The notes under the pieces were generated by a model. It did no database searches, had not been told where the DNA came from, and was given only the letters and a program-made list of their open reading frames with translations. From NCBI GenBank assembly GCA_023436615.1, contig JAEZIO010000051.1:1-27971 (forward strand): a stretch of DNA of 27,971 bases, in the 5' to 3' direction. Shown in pieces: positions 8,753 to 16,363 of the stretch. Source of the stretch: Pseudomonadota bacterium. GTDB taxonomy: Bacteria; Pseudomonadota; Alphaproteobacteria; Sphingomonadales; Sphingomonadaceae. A program made the position numbers and the translations under genes. How positions within the stretch are numbered: position 1 is the first letter of the stretch; each line of letters starts with the position of its first letter.

Positions 8753-8836
8753 CCTTGAAACTTCGGCTCGCACGCATCATAGCCTCTTGAGGGCGCGGCA
8801 GCCGTCTTGGCGCCGCTCATATCATCCGAGTTTTCA

Positions 8837-10144
8837 ATGACTTTTGCCGATCTCGGCCTTTCCCCTGAATTGCTGCGCGCCGTCGAGGACAGCGGGTACA
8901 ACGATCCGACGCCGATCCAGCGAGGGGCGATACCCGCGGTGCTGATGGGCAAGGACCTGATCGGCATAGCGCAAACGGGCACGGGCAAGACCGCCGGCTT
9001 CGTCCTGCCGATGATCGACATCCTCGACCACGGCCGCAGCCGGGCGCGGATGCCGCGTTCGCTCATCCTCGAGCCCACGCGCGAGCTGGCGGCGCAGGTC
9101 GCGGAGAATTTCGAGAAATACGGGAAGAACCACAAGCTCTCGATGGCGCTGCTGATCGGCGGGGTTCAGATGGGTGACCAGGTCAAGGCGCTCGAGAAGG
9201 GAGTCGACGTGCTGATCGCGACGCCCGGGCGGCTGATGGACCTGTTCGGACGCGGCAAGATCATGCTCAACGACTGCAACCTGTTGGTGATCGACGAAGC
9301 CGACCGGATGCTGGACATGGGCTTCATTCCCGACATCGAGGAAATCTGCACCAAGCTTCCCGCTTCGCGGCAGACCTTGCTGTTCTCGGCGACCATGCCG
9401 CCGCCGATCCAGAAGCTGGCGGCCAAGTTCCTGAAGGAGCCCAAGCGAGTCGAGGTCGCCCGCCCCGCGACCGCCAACGTCAACATCGACCAGCGGCTCG
9501 TGCAAGTGAAGCCGAACGACAAGCGCGAAACGCTTCGCAAGCTGCTCCGCGAGGAAGGCGTCAAGAACGCCATCATCTTCTGCAACCGCAAGACCACGGT
9601 GCGCGAGCTGACCACGAGCCTGCGGCGAGCGCATTTCCACGCCGGGCAGATCCACGGCGACATGGACCAGTCGGACCGGATCGCCGAGCTCGACCGATTC
9701 AAGCGCGACGAGCTCAACATTCTCGTCGCGTCGGACGTCGCCGCGCGCGGGCTCGACATCAAGGGCGTCAGCCACGTGTTCAACTATGACGTGCCGTGGC
9801 AGCCGGACGATTACATCCACCGCATCGGCCGGACCGGCCGCGCCGGGGCGAAGGGCATCGCGATCACGCTTGCGACCCGCGAGGACGCCGAGGCCGTCGC
9901 CTCGATCGAGAAGCTGCTCGGCAGCCCGATCCCCAGGCTTGGCGCCGCCGCCGAGCCCGCCGCCGAGACGATGAAAGAGGCGCGTGAGCAACGGACGGAG
10001 CCTGAGAAGCGCAAGCCGGAAGCGAAGCGCGAGCAGCGCAAGCCAGAGCCGAAGCCGGCGCAATCGAGCGAGGAACAGCCGGTCGACGCGGATGCCGAGT
10101 GGAACGGCCCGCTCCCCAGCTTTCTCTCCGTCAGCGCCAGCTAG
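8837..10144 (+). CDS. rhlE: DEAD-box ATP-dependent RNA helicase, RhlE type
   Basis: This is a 435-aa DEAD-box helicase that remodels RNA duplexes, typically in ribosome assembly or RNA decay. Motifs run in order: Q motif (Phe3, PTPIQ 24-28), motif I AQTGTGKT (45-52), Ia PTRELA, DEAD (153-156), SAT (184-186), IFCNRK, GDMDQSDR, ASDVAARGLD and HRIGRTGR (329-336). The tail after about residue 365 is rich in Lys, Glu, Arg and Pro (KRKPEAKREQRKPEPK), a likely RNA-binding extension, and ends in WNGPLPSFLSVSAS. The ATG at 8837 begins MTFADLGLS, the usual start; a TTG 30 nt upstream is less convincing. Symbol by resemblance. Confidence 0.92.
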   Translation: MTFADLGLSPELLRAVEDSGYNDPTPIQRGAIPAVLMGKDLIGIAQTGTGKTAGFVLPMIDILDHGRSRARMPRSLILEPTRELAAQVAENFEKYGKNHKLSMALLIGGVQMGDQVKALEKGVDVLIATPGRLMDLFGRGKIMLNDCNLLVIDEADRMLDMGFIPDIEEICTKLPASRQTLLFSATMPPPIQKLAAKFLKEPKRVEVARPATANVNIDQRLVQVKPNDKRETLRKLLREEGVKNAIIFCNRKTTVRELTTSLRRAHFHAGQIHGDMDQSDRIAELDRFKRDELNILVASDVAARGLDIKGVSHVFNYDVPWQPDDYIHRIGRTGRAGAKGIAITLATREDAEAVASIEKLLGSPIPRLGAAAEPAAETMKEAREQRTEPEKRKPEAKREQRKPEPKPAQSSEEQPVDADAEWNGPLPSFLSVSAS

Positions 10145-10206
10145 AGGCCGCCGGCCACTGCGGGCACAGGCGCGACACTGGAAACGTGTCGAGCGGCTCC
10201 CTAGCT

Positions 10207-10234
10207 CGCGATCCTAACGGAAAAAGGGATCGCG
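10207..10234 (+). promoter_or_regulatory. Perfect hairpin over the yghU ribosome-binding region
   Basis: CGCGATCC (10207-10214) and GGATCGCG (10227-10234) form an 8-bp perfect inverted repeat with a 12-nt loop. It ends 3 nt before the ATG, and the purine-rich AAAAAGGGA that could bind the ribosome lies in the loop and 3' arm. It may fold in the mRNA to limit initiation, or be an operator. A second small stem (CGACAC/GTGTCG, 10173-10191) lies just upstream and may belong to the end of the helicase transcript. Confidence 0.4.
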
Positions 10235-10237
10235 GGA

Positions 10238-11137
10238 ATGACCGACTACGTGCCTCCGAAAGTGTGGAAATGGGACGCGCCGAGCGGCGGCCAGTTCGCC
10301 AATATCAACCGCCCGATAGCCGGTCCGACGCACGACAAGGCGCTTCCCGTCGGCAAGCATCCGTTCCAGCTTTACTCCCTTGCGACGCCGAACGGGCAGA
10401 AGGCCGCGATCATGTTCGAGGAGCTGCTCGAGAAAGGCCATAGCAACGCCGAATATGATGCCTGGCCGATCCGAATCGGCGAGGGCGATCAGTTTTCGAC
10501 CGGCTTCGTCGAAGTGAACCCGAACTCCAAAATCCCAGCCCTCCTCGATCGCAGCGGAGCGGAACCCGTCCGCGTCTTCGAAAGTGGCGCCATCCTCATC
10601 TATCTCGCTGAGAAGTTCGGCGAATTCCTGCCATCTTCGGGGGCGCAGCGCGCCGAAACGCTATCGTGGCTGTTCTGGCAGATGGGCAGCGCGCCCTTCC
10701 TCGGCGGCGGCTTCGGCCATTTCTTCGCCTACGCGCCCGAGAAGTTCGAATATGCGATCAACCGCTATGCGATGGAAGCGAAGCGCCAGTTCGACGTGCT
10801 GAACCGCCGTTTGGCCGAGAGCGAGTTCATCGCGGGAGCCGAATACAGCATCGCCGATATCGCGATCTGGCCCTGGTACGGCGGAGTCGCGCTGGGCAGG
10901 GGCTATGAGCGAGCCGACGAGTTCCTCGCGACGCACGAATACGAACATGTGATGCGCTGGGCGAAGCAGATCGATGCTCGGCCGGCCGTGAAGCGCGGGC
11001 GCATCGTCAATAAGCTGACGGGGGAGCTGTCCGAGCAGCTCCACGAGCGGCACGAAGCGAGCGACTTCGAGCTTCGGACGCAGGACAAGCTTCAGCGCCT
11101 CGGCGAAGCCGACGCGGTGAAGGACGACGCGATCTAG
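10238..11137 (+). CDS. yghU: Glutathione-dependent disulfide-bond oxidoreductase YghU
   Basis: This 299-aa protein aligns by eye along its length with E. coli YghU, a nu-class glutathione transferase homologue that binds two GSH and reduces disulfides. Shared blocks are GGQFANINRPIAGPTHDK, LPVGKHPFQLYSLATPNGQK, GDQFSTGFVEVNPNSKIPAL, RVFESGAILIYLAEKFGEFLP, GSAPFLGGGFGHFFAYAPEKFEYAINRYAMEAKRQ, IADIAIWPWYGG and RPAVKRGRIVN...LHERHEASDFE. The thioredoxin-like domain comes first and the all-helical domain second. It is cytoplasmic. Its TAG stop is shared in a CTAG with the stop of the convergent tgt gene. Confidence 0.95.
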   Translation: MTDYVPPKVWKWDAPSGGQFANINRPIAGPTHDKALPVGKHPFQLYSLATPNGQKAAIMFEELLEKGHSNAEYDAWPIRIGEGDQFSTGFVEVNPNSKIPALLDRSGAEPVRVFESGAILIYLAEKFGEFLPSSGAQRAETLSWLFWQMGSAPFLGGGFGHFFAYAPEKFEYAINRYAMEAKRQFDVLNRRLAESEFIAGAEYSIADIAIWPWYGGVALGRGYERADEFLATHEYEHVMRWAKQIDARPAVKRGRIVNKLTGELSEQLHERHEASDFELRTQDKLQRLGEADAVKDDAI

Positions 11138-12243
11138 CCCGCGCGTCGATAGCGCTGGAGGAAGTCCGCCGCGAACGCCTGCATGCGTGAGCCAGCGATC
11201 GCTTCGCGCATCGCCTGCATCAGCCGCTGGTAGAACCACAGGTTGTGCTCGGTCATCAGCATCGCGCCGAGAATCTCGCCCGAGCGAACCAGATGATGGA
11301 CGTAGCCCCGTTCGAAGGTCGAGCAGGTGGGACACGGGCAATCGGGCTCGACCGGCTGGCGATCCTCAGCGAAGCGGGCGTTGCGGATGTTGATGGGGCC
11401 GTCGGCGGTGAACGCCTGCCCCGTTCGGCCCGAGCGCGTGGGCAGCACGCAATCGAACATATCGATCCCGCGGAGGACCGACTCCACGAGATCGTCGGGC
11501 TTTCCGACCCCCATCAGGTAGCGCGGCTTGTCCGCGGGAAGCATCGGCGCCGCGAAGTCGAGCACCGCGCACATCGCTTCCTGCCCTTCGCCGACCGCGA
11601 GGCCGCCGACGGCGTACCCGTCGAAGCCGATTGCGATGAGTGACTCCGCCGAGCGGCCGCGGAGCTCCTCGTCGAGCCCGCCCTGCTGGATCCCGAACAA
11701 GGCGCCGCTGCCGGCAAATGCGGCTTTCGAGCGCTCTGCCCAGCGCATCGAGCGCTCCATGGCCGCCGCCTGCTGCTCGCGCGTGGCGCTCGCGGGGACG
11801 AGCTGGTCGAAAGCCATCACGATATCGGAGCCGAGCAGCGCCTGGATTTCCATCGAGCGTTCCGGCGAAAGCATGTGGCGCGACCCGTCGAGATGACTGG
11901 CGAAGGCGACGCCCTCCTCGCTCACCTTGGTCAGGTCGCTGAGGCTCATGACCTGATAGCCGCCGCTGTCGGTGAGGATCGGCCGCTTCCAGCCCATGAA
12001 GGCGTGCAGCCCGCCGAGACGCGCGATCCGCTCGGCCCCCGGGCGAAGCATCAGGTGATAGGTGTTGCCGAGGATGATGTCGGCGCCCGACGCGCGGACA
12101 CCGTCGGGCTTCATCGCTTTGACCGTCGCCGCGGTGCCGACGGGCATGAAGGCGGGTGTGCGGATCTCGCCCCGCTCCATCCGGATCGTGCCCGTGCGCG
12201 CGGCGCCGTCTGTCCCGGCAATGGAAAAGGCGAAACGGGTCAC
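11134..12243 (-). CDS. tgt: tRNA-guanine(34) transglycosylase (queuine/preQ1)
   Basis: This is a 369-aa enzyme that exchanges guanine 34 for preQ1 in tRNAs with GUN anticodons. The substrate-binding segment DSGGYQVMSL has Asp92. The nucleophile is Asp264 in GIDMFDCVLPTRSGR, placed by comparison with the Zymomonas mobilis enzyme (Asp280). The zinc ligands are Cys302, Cys304, Cys307 and His333 in the CPCPTC...MTEHN arrangement. The start is GTG at 12243, which overlaps the queA stop as GTGA; it begins VTRFAFSIAG, the expected N-terminus. The frame stays open upstream through queA, but that extension is antisense-like and not coding. It directly follows queA, the next enzyme in queuosine synthesis. 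Confidence 0.96.
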   Translation of the reverse strand: MTRFAFSIAGTDGAARTGTIRMERGEIRTPAFMPVGTAATVKAMKPDGVRASGADIILGNTYHLMLRPGAERIARLGGLHAFMGWKRPILTDSGGYQVMSLSDLTKVSEEGVAFASHLDGSRHMLSPERSMEIQALLGSDIVMAFDQLVPASATREQQAAAMERSMRWAERSKAAFAGSGALFGIQQGGLDEELRGRSAESLIAIGFDGYAVGGLAVGEGQEAMCAVLDFAAPMLPADKPRYLMGVGKPDDLVESVLRGIDMFDCVLPTRSGRTGQAFTADGPINIRNARFAEDRQPVEPDCPCPTCSTFERGYVHHLVRSGEILGAMLMTEHNLWFYQRLMQAMREAIAGSRMQAFAADFLQRYRRAG

Positions 12244-13277
12244 GTCCGGCGCCTTGGCAGGAGCAGGCTGGCGTCGCCATAGGAATAGAAGCGGTATCCG
12301 GCTTCGATTGCGCGAGCGTAAGCCGCCTGCATCACGTCGAGGCCCATCAGCGCGCTCACCAGCATGAACAAGGTCGAGCGCGGCAGATGGAAGTTGGTCA
12401 TCAGGCCGTCGACCGCCTTGAACTTGTAGCCTGGCGTGATGAAAATCGCGGTATCGCCTTCGAACGGCTCGATCGTCCCGCCCTCCCGCGCGGCGCTTTC
12501 GATCAGGCGGAGTGAGGTCGTGCCGACCGCGATCAGCCGCCCGCCGGCCCTCCGCGCCGAGTTCAGGCGGTCGGCGGTATCGGCATCGATACGGCCCCAC
12601 TCCGAGTGCATCCGGTGGGCGGACGTGTCATCCGCCTTCACCGGGAGGAAGGTTCCGGCGCCGACGTGCAGCGTGACAGTTTCGCGGAGGACGCCGCGGG
12701 CGTCGAGCGCCTCGAGCAGGCGGCCGGTGAAGTGCAGCGCGGCCGTCGGCGCTGCTACGGCGCCTTCCTCGCGAGCGAACAGGGTTTGATAGTCCTCCCG
12801 GTCGGCTTCGTCGGCTGGCCGTTTCGAGGCGATGTAGGGCGGAAGCGGCATGCGCCCTGCCCGCTCGATCAACATCTCGACCGGCTCGTCACCGTGGAAC
12901 TGGACGAGCACGCTCCCGTCTTCGCCGCGCTCGACGGCTGAAGCAGCTACCCCCTCGTCGAAGTCGATACGGTCGCCGATGCGCAGCCGCCTGGCGTTGC
13001 GAACGAACGCCCACCAGCTTCGCGGCCCATCGCGCTTGTGGAGCGTGACGCCGACGCGCGCGTCTCCCCGCCGGCCTTCGAGCTGAGCCGGAATGACCTT
13101 GGTGTCGTTGAAAAGCAGCACGTCCCCCGGGCGCAGCAGCTCCGGCAGCTCGAGCACCTGGCGGTCGAAGATCCTTTCATCATCGACCAGCAACAGCCGC
13201 GCGGAATCGCGCGGGCGCGCGGGCCTCAGCGCTATTCGGTCAGACGGTAAATCGAAATCGAAAAGGTCGACGCGCAT
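12240..13277 (-). CDS. queA: S-adenosylmethionine:tRNA ribosyltransferase-isomerase
   Basis: This 345-aa enzyme transfers and isomerises the ribosyl group of SAM onto preQ1-tRNA to give epoxyqueuosine, the step after Tgt. Family blocks are MRVDLFDFDLPSDRIALRPARPRDSARLL at the N-terminus, GDVLLFNDTKVIPAQL, GRMPLPPYI, DREDYQTLFAREEGAVAAPTAALHFT, VTLHVGAGTFLPVK, GRLIAVGTTSLRLIESAA and the C-terminal TNFHLPRSTLFMLVSALMG. The length is normal. Its ATG shares one base with the stop of the upstream cyclophilin gene (TGATG), and its own stop overlaps the tgt GTG. The two genes are therefore probably translated in a coupled way. Confidence 0.96.
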   Translation of the reverse strand: MRVDLFDFDLPSDRIALRPARPRDSARLLLVDDERIFDRQVLELPELLRPGDVLLFNDTKVIPAQLEGRRGDARVGVTLHKRDGPRSWWAFVRNARRLRIGDRIDFDEGVAASAVERGEDGSVLVQFHGDEPVEMLIERAGRMPLPPYIASKRPADEADREDYQTLFAREEGAVAAPTAALHFTGRLLEALDARGVLRETVTLHVGAGTFLPVKADDTSAHRMHSEWGRIDADTADRLNSARRAGGRLIAVGTTSLRLIESAAREGGTIEPFEGDTAIFITPGYKFKAVDGLMTNFHLPRSTLFMLVSALMGLDVMQAAYARAIEAGYRFYSYGDASLLLPRRRT

Positions 13278-13843
13278 CAGCCGCCGAGGCTGGCGTGCAC
13301 GATCTTGGTCGGCTCGGCCGGCGGCTCGCCCGGAGCGATCCGGTCGACCACGTCCATCCCCGAGATGACCCGGCCGAACACCGTGTAATTGCCGTTGAGC
13401 GAGCCTTTGGGCGCGAACATGATGTAGAATTGGCTGTTCGCCGTATCGGTGCTTTCAGCGGTCCGCGCCGCTGCCACGGTGCCGCGAAGGTGAGGGAGCG
13501 AGTTGAACTCAGCCTTGAGGTCGGGGAGCTTCGATCCGCCCTCGCCGGTCCCGGTCGGGTCGCCGCCCTGCGCCATGAAGCCCGGAATGACCCGATGAAA
13601 AATCGTGCCGTCGTAAAAGCCCTGCCGAACCAGCGTCTGGACGCGCTGCACGTGGTTGGGCGCGGCGTCGGGGCGAAGCTGGATCACCACGGTCCCGCCG
13701 TTCGACAGTTGCAACGTGAGCCGGTTCGCCGGATCTGCAACCACCTCCGACGGCGGATTCATCGCGATCTGCGGCTGCGCCGGAGCTTCGGCCTTTGCGG
13801 CGATCAGTGCAAAGGCGAGCAGCGGCAAGGCGAGCAGTTTCAT
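13277..13843 (-). CDS. Exported cyclophilin-type peptidyl-prolyl isomerase
   Basis: This is a 188-aa protein with a signal peptide (MKLLALPLLAFALIAAKAEA, probable cleavage near residue 20) and one cyclophilin domain, so it probably catalyses proline isomerisation in the periplasm. Active-site elements are FHRVIPGFMAQGGD (82-95, Arg84), AAARTAESTDTANSQFYIMF (Gln138, Phe139) and YTVFGRVISGMDVVDRI. The start ATG at 13843 gives the signal peptide; the open frame extends further upstream into coaD without family likeness. It sits 10 nt after coaD and overlaps queA by one base. It resembles PpiA-type enzymes, but the exact orthology is not resolved. Confidence 0.92.
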   Translation of the reverse strand: MKLLALPLLAFALIAAKAEAPAQPQIAMNPPSEVVADPANRLTLQLSNGGTVVIQLRPDAAPNHVQRVQTLVRQGFYDGTIFHRVIPGFMAQGGDPTGTGEGGSKLPDLKAEFNSLPHLRGTVAAARTAESTDTANSQFYIMFAPKGSLNGNYTVFGRVISGMDVVDRIAPGEPPAEPTKIVHASLGG

Positions 13844-13853
13844 AGCAATCTTT

Positions 13854-14345
13854 CTACTTGCGGCCGAGCTGACGCGCGACGTCGGCGGCAACGGCCGGTG
13901 TGACGAACTTGTCGATCGATCCGCCATAGCGAGCGATCTCCTTAACCAGCCGTGACGCGATGGGCTGGAGGGAGACGGCTGCCATCAGGAAGACCGTCTC
14001 GATCTTGCTGTTGAGCTGCTGGTTCATGCCGGCCATCTGGAATTCATATTCGAAGTCTCCGGCGGCGCGCAGCCCGCGAATGATGATCGACGCGCCCTCG
14101 CGCTCGGCAAAATCCATCAGCAGCGAGTCGAAATCCACGACCACGATCCGGCCGTCGGCGATGCCGGCCGTCTCGCGGCTGACCATCGCAAGCCGCTCCT
14201 CGATCGAGAACAGCGGCTGTTTCGATGGATTTGTCGTTACTCCGATCACCAGCCGGTCGACGAGGTGCGTTGCGCGACGGATGATGTCGAGGTGCCCGAG
14301 CGTGATCGGATCGAACGTCCCCGGATAGACCCCCACTCGCTCCAT
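13854..14345 (-). CDS. coaD: Pantetheine-phosphate adenylyltransferase
   Basis: This 163-aa enzyme catalyses the penultimate step of coenzyme A synthesis, joining 4'-phosphopantetheine and ATP to dephospho-CoA. It belongs to the nucleotidyltransferase superfamily: GTFDP (9-13) and the TxGH motif TLGH (15-18). Other marks are VIGVTTNPSKQPLFSIEER, IIRGLRAAGDFEYEFQMAGMN and the C-terminal LQPIASRLVKEIARYGG, which replaces the enterobacterial ISSTLVKEVA segment. The length is typical. Its ATG directly follows the ispA TAA with no spacer, so coupling with ispA is likely. Confidence 0.96.
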   Translation of the reverse strand: MERVGVYPGTFDPITLGHLDIIRRATHLVDRLVIGVTTNPSKQPLFSIEERLAMVSRETAGIADGRIVVVDFDSLLMDFAEREGASIIIRGLRAAGDFEYEFQMAGMNQQLNSKIETVFLMAAVSLQPIASRLVKEIARYGGSIDKFVTPAVAADVARQLGRK

Positions 14346-15260
14346 TTACCTGTCCCGCTCGATCGCGAAGCGCGCCAGAGCGCGCAGCATGTCGGCTTCT
14401 TCGCCGTGGTCGGACAAGTGGTCAATGGCCTGCTCGACCAGCACGCGCCCCTGCTGCCGCGCGCGGTCGGCCCCCAGCAGCGAAACGAACGTCGCCTTTC
14501 CAGCCTGCGCATCTTTGCCCGTGCGCTTGCCCGCGTCCGCTTCGTTGCCGCTATGATCGATGAGGTCGTCGGTGATCTGGAACGCGAGCCCGACGTTTCG
14601 GGCGAAACCGCGATAGGGCGTTCGCGCTTCCCGGGCCAAGCGGATGAGGATGCACGGCGCCTCCACCGCATATTCGATCAGCGCGCCCGTCTTGAGCTGC
14701 TGGAGCCGGGTCACGGCGGCAAGGTCGAGCGATTCCCCCTCTGCCGCCAGGTCCATCATCTGTCCGCCAGCCATTCCGTTGGGACCCGAAGCCCGCGAAA
14801 GCTCGAGCACCAGCTCGCAGCGCACGTGCGGATCCTTGTGGGTCGCTTCGTGCGCGAGGATTTCGAAGGCGAGGGCGTGGAGGCTGTCGCCTGCGAGTAC
14901 CGCGGTCGCCTCGTCGAACGCCTTATGGACAGTCGGCTTTCCGCGGCGCAGATCGTCGTCGTCCATGGCCGGCAAATCGTCGTGGATCAGGGAATATACG
15001 TGGATCGCCTCAATCGCCGCGGCAACGCGCAGTGCCTGCTCGTCAGCTATGCCGAAGAGGCGCGAAGCGGCGATCGTGAGCAGCGGCCGAAGTCTCTTCC
15101 CCCCACCGATCGCTGCGTGCCGCATCGCTTCATACAGGCGCTGGCGGCTGTCGTCGGGTGGAGCAAGGAGGCGGGAGAAGAAGTCATCGACCTCAGCCGA
15201 GACCCGGTCGGCTTCGGCTTCGAGATCGAGCCGAGTGCCGTCGACGATCTCAACCGGCAT
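14346..15260 (-). CDS. ispA: Short-chain polyprenyl diphosphate synthase (farnesyl-PP synthase)
   Basis: This 304-aa enzyme condenses IPP with allylic diphosphates, most likely to farnesyl diphosphate for quinone, hopanoid and carotenoid precursors. Motifs are GGKRLRP (53-59), the first Asp-rich motif DDLPAMD (94-100) with the two-residue insertion of bacterial FPP synthases, the following DDDLRRG, GGQMMDL, LKTGALIEYAV, and the second Asp-rich motif DDLID (231-235). VYSLIHDDLPAMDDDD is nearly the E. coli IspA form, which favours FPP over longer products, though chain length cannot be read with certainty. The gene overlaps xseB by 11 nt and abuts coaD, the same xseB-ispA order as in E. coli. 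Confidence 0.94.
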   Translation of the reverse strand: MPVEIVDGTRLDLEAEADRVSAEVDDFFSRLLAPPDDSRQRLYEAMRHAAIGGGKRLRPLLTIAASRLFGIADEQALRVAAAIEAIHVYSLIHDDLPAMDDDDLRRGKPTVHKAFDEATAVLAGDSLHALAFEILAHEATHKDPHVRCELVLELSRASGPNGMAGGQMMDLAAEGESLDLAAVTRLQQLKTGALIEYAVEAPCILIRLAREARTPYRGFARNVGLAFQITDDLIDHSGNEADAGKRTGKDAQAGKATFVSLLGADRARQQGRVLVEQAIDHLSDHGEEADMLRALARFAIERDR

Positions 15261-15510
15261 CGAAGGGCGTCACCCCCTTGGGACTGCCGTCGCTTCCGAA
15301 CGCAATCTGCTCGATCCGCGCCTGCGCCGCCTTGAGGCGCGCTTCGCAATGGCGCTTGAGCCGGTCGCCTTCCTGGTAAAGCTCGATCGACTGGTCGAGC
15401 GGAGCCTCGCCTTTCTCCAATGTCCGGACGATCTCCTCGAGCCGCTTGAGCGCCTCTTCGAAGGTGAGATCGGTCGAGCTTTGATCCGTCTGGGCGGCAG
15501 GCGTGTCCAT
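15250..15510 (-). CDS. xseB: Exodeoxyribonuclease VII small subunit
   Basis: This 86-aa small subunit binds the XseA large subunit to form exonuclease VII, which degrades single-stranded DNA to oligonucleotides. The family core is present: LTFEEALKRLEEIVRTLEKGEAPLDQSIELYQEGDRLKRHCEARLKAAQARIEQI. It is all helical and acidic. The C-terminal extension (GSDGSPKGVTPFDAG) runs into the ispA start, giving an 11-nt overlap. The ATG at 15510 follows the upstream trcR stop by 32 nt with no terminator, so a shared transcript is plausible. xseA is not in this window. Confidence 0.94.
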   Translation of the reverse strand: MDTPAAQTDQSSTDLTFEEALKRLEEIVRTLEKGEAPLDQSIELYQEGDRLKRHCEARLKAAQARIEQIAFGSDGSPKGVTPFDAG

Positions 15511-15542
15511 GGCCGCAGAAATGAGCCTCTAGCGGTCGAGAA

Positions 15543-16241
15543 TCAACGCTTGAACGGGTCGCGGATGCCGGGAACGATCTCGTCGGGAGCGGCGATTTCC
15601 CCGGTCTCGGCCGCGGCCAGCGCTGCTTCGGCGTCACGAGCCTGCTGATCGCGCTCGGCGCGCAGCTCGTCGATCAGCGCCTGGCGGTCCTCCTCGAGAT
15701 GCTCGTCGCTCGGCGCCGTCGTTCCGGCCGCCTTCTGCGCCTTCGCCACCGCCAGGTCGAGCTCGCGCTGGCTGGTGAGGCCGAGCGTCACGGGATCCTT
15801 CGGCGTGATGTTCGCCATGTTCCAGTGTGTGCGGTCGCGGATCGCGCCGATCGTGGTGCGCGTCGTTCCGATGAGCTTGCCGATTTGGCCGTCGCTGAGC
15901 TCGGGATGGTTGCGCACCAGCCAGGCGATTCCGTCCGGCTTGTCCTGCCGCTTGGAAAGCGGCGTGTACCGCGGCCCTTTCGTCCGGCGCACCTGGTCGG
16001 GCACTTTCTGGATCTGGAGCTTGTAGTCGGAGTCCCTCTGCCCCTTCTCGATCTCCTCGTGAGTCAGCTCACCCGAGCGGATCGGGTCGCGGCCGGTGAG
16101 CTTCGTCGCCGCCGTGTCGTCCGCGATCGCTTGCACCTCGAGGATATGGAGGCCGCAGAATTCCGCAATCTGCTCGAAGGTCAGCGACGTATTCTCGACC
16201 AGCCAGGAAGCGGTCGCGTGGGGCATGAGGGGCTGGGCCAC
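15543..16241 (-). CDS. trcR: DUF1013 / TrcR-type cell-cycle transcriptional regulator
   Basis: This 232-aa protein belongs to PF06242 (DUF1013), which is confined to alphaproteobacteria and is annotated in that group as cell-cycle transcriptional regulator TrcR. Recognised segments are MPHATASWLVENTSLTFEQIAEFCGLHILEVQAIAD, DPIRSGELTHEEIEKGQ, KGPRYTPLSKRQDKPDGIAWLVRNHPELSDGQIGKLIGTTRTTI and RDRTHWNMANI. The two 'T(S)LTFEQIAEFCGLH' and 'LSDGQIGKLIGTT' stretches look like helix-turn-helix units. The C-terminal quarter is a charged, Ala-rich coiled coil. The start is a GTG (VAQPLMPHA) with GGAG 8 nt upstream; an ATG 21 nt earlier fits the family less well. It heads the minus-strand run that continues into xseB. 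Confidence 0.82.
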   Translation of the reverse strand: MAQPLMPHATASWLVENTSLTFEQIAEFCGLHILEVQAIADDTAATKLTGRDPIRSGELTHEEIEKGQRDSDYKLQIQKVPDQVRRTKGPRYTPLSKRQDKPDGIAWLVRNHPELSDGQIGKLIGTTRTTIGAIRDRTHWNMANITPKDPVTLGLTSQRELDLAVAKAQKAAGTTAPSDEHLEEDRQALIDELRAERDQQARDAEAALAAAETGEIAAPDEIVPGIRDPFKR

Positions 16242-16287
16242 CGGGCATTCTCCGAAAAACAAAAGACGGATGATCAGAAATGAATAG

Positions 16288-16309
16288 GGCCGCCCCTTGC
16301 GGAGCGGCC
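16288..16309 (-). terminator. Probable terminator after qor
   Basis: GGCCGCCCC (16288-16296) pairs with GGAGCGGCC (16301-16309) with one C-A mismatch around a 4-nt loop. On the minus strand it is followed by CTATTCATTTCT, only moderately T-rich. It lies in the 122-nt gap between the qor stop and the trcR start, consistent with separating the two units. Confidence 0.5.
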
Positions 16310-16363
16310 GGTCGCCTGCGGCTTACTCCCGCCATTGCCGATGGGCAAGCCGCGATAGCTCAG

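Noticed and set aside
12244..12600. In-frame extension of tgt upstream of its GTG
   Set aside because: It lies within queA on the same strand in another frame and has no Tgt likeness. The GTG at 12243 gives the expected N-terminus.
14265..15335. 356-codon plus-strand open frame opposite ispA
   Set aside because: It is antisense to ispA, coaD and xseB, with only low-complexity basic sequence.
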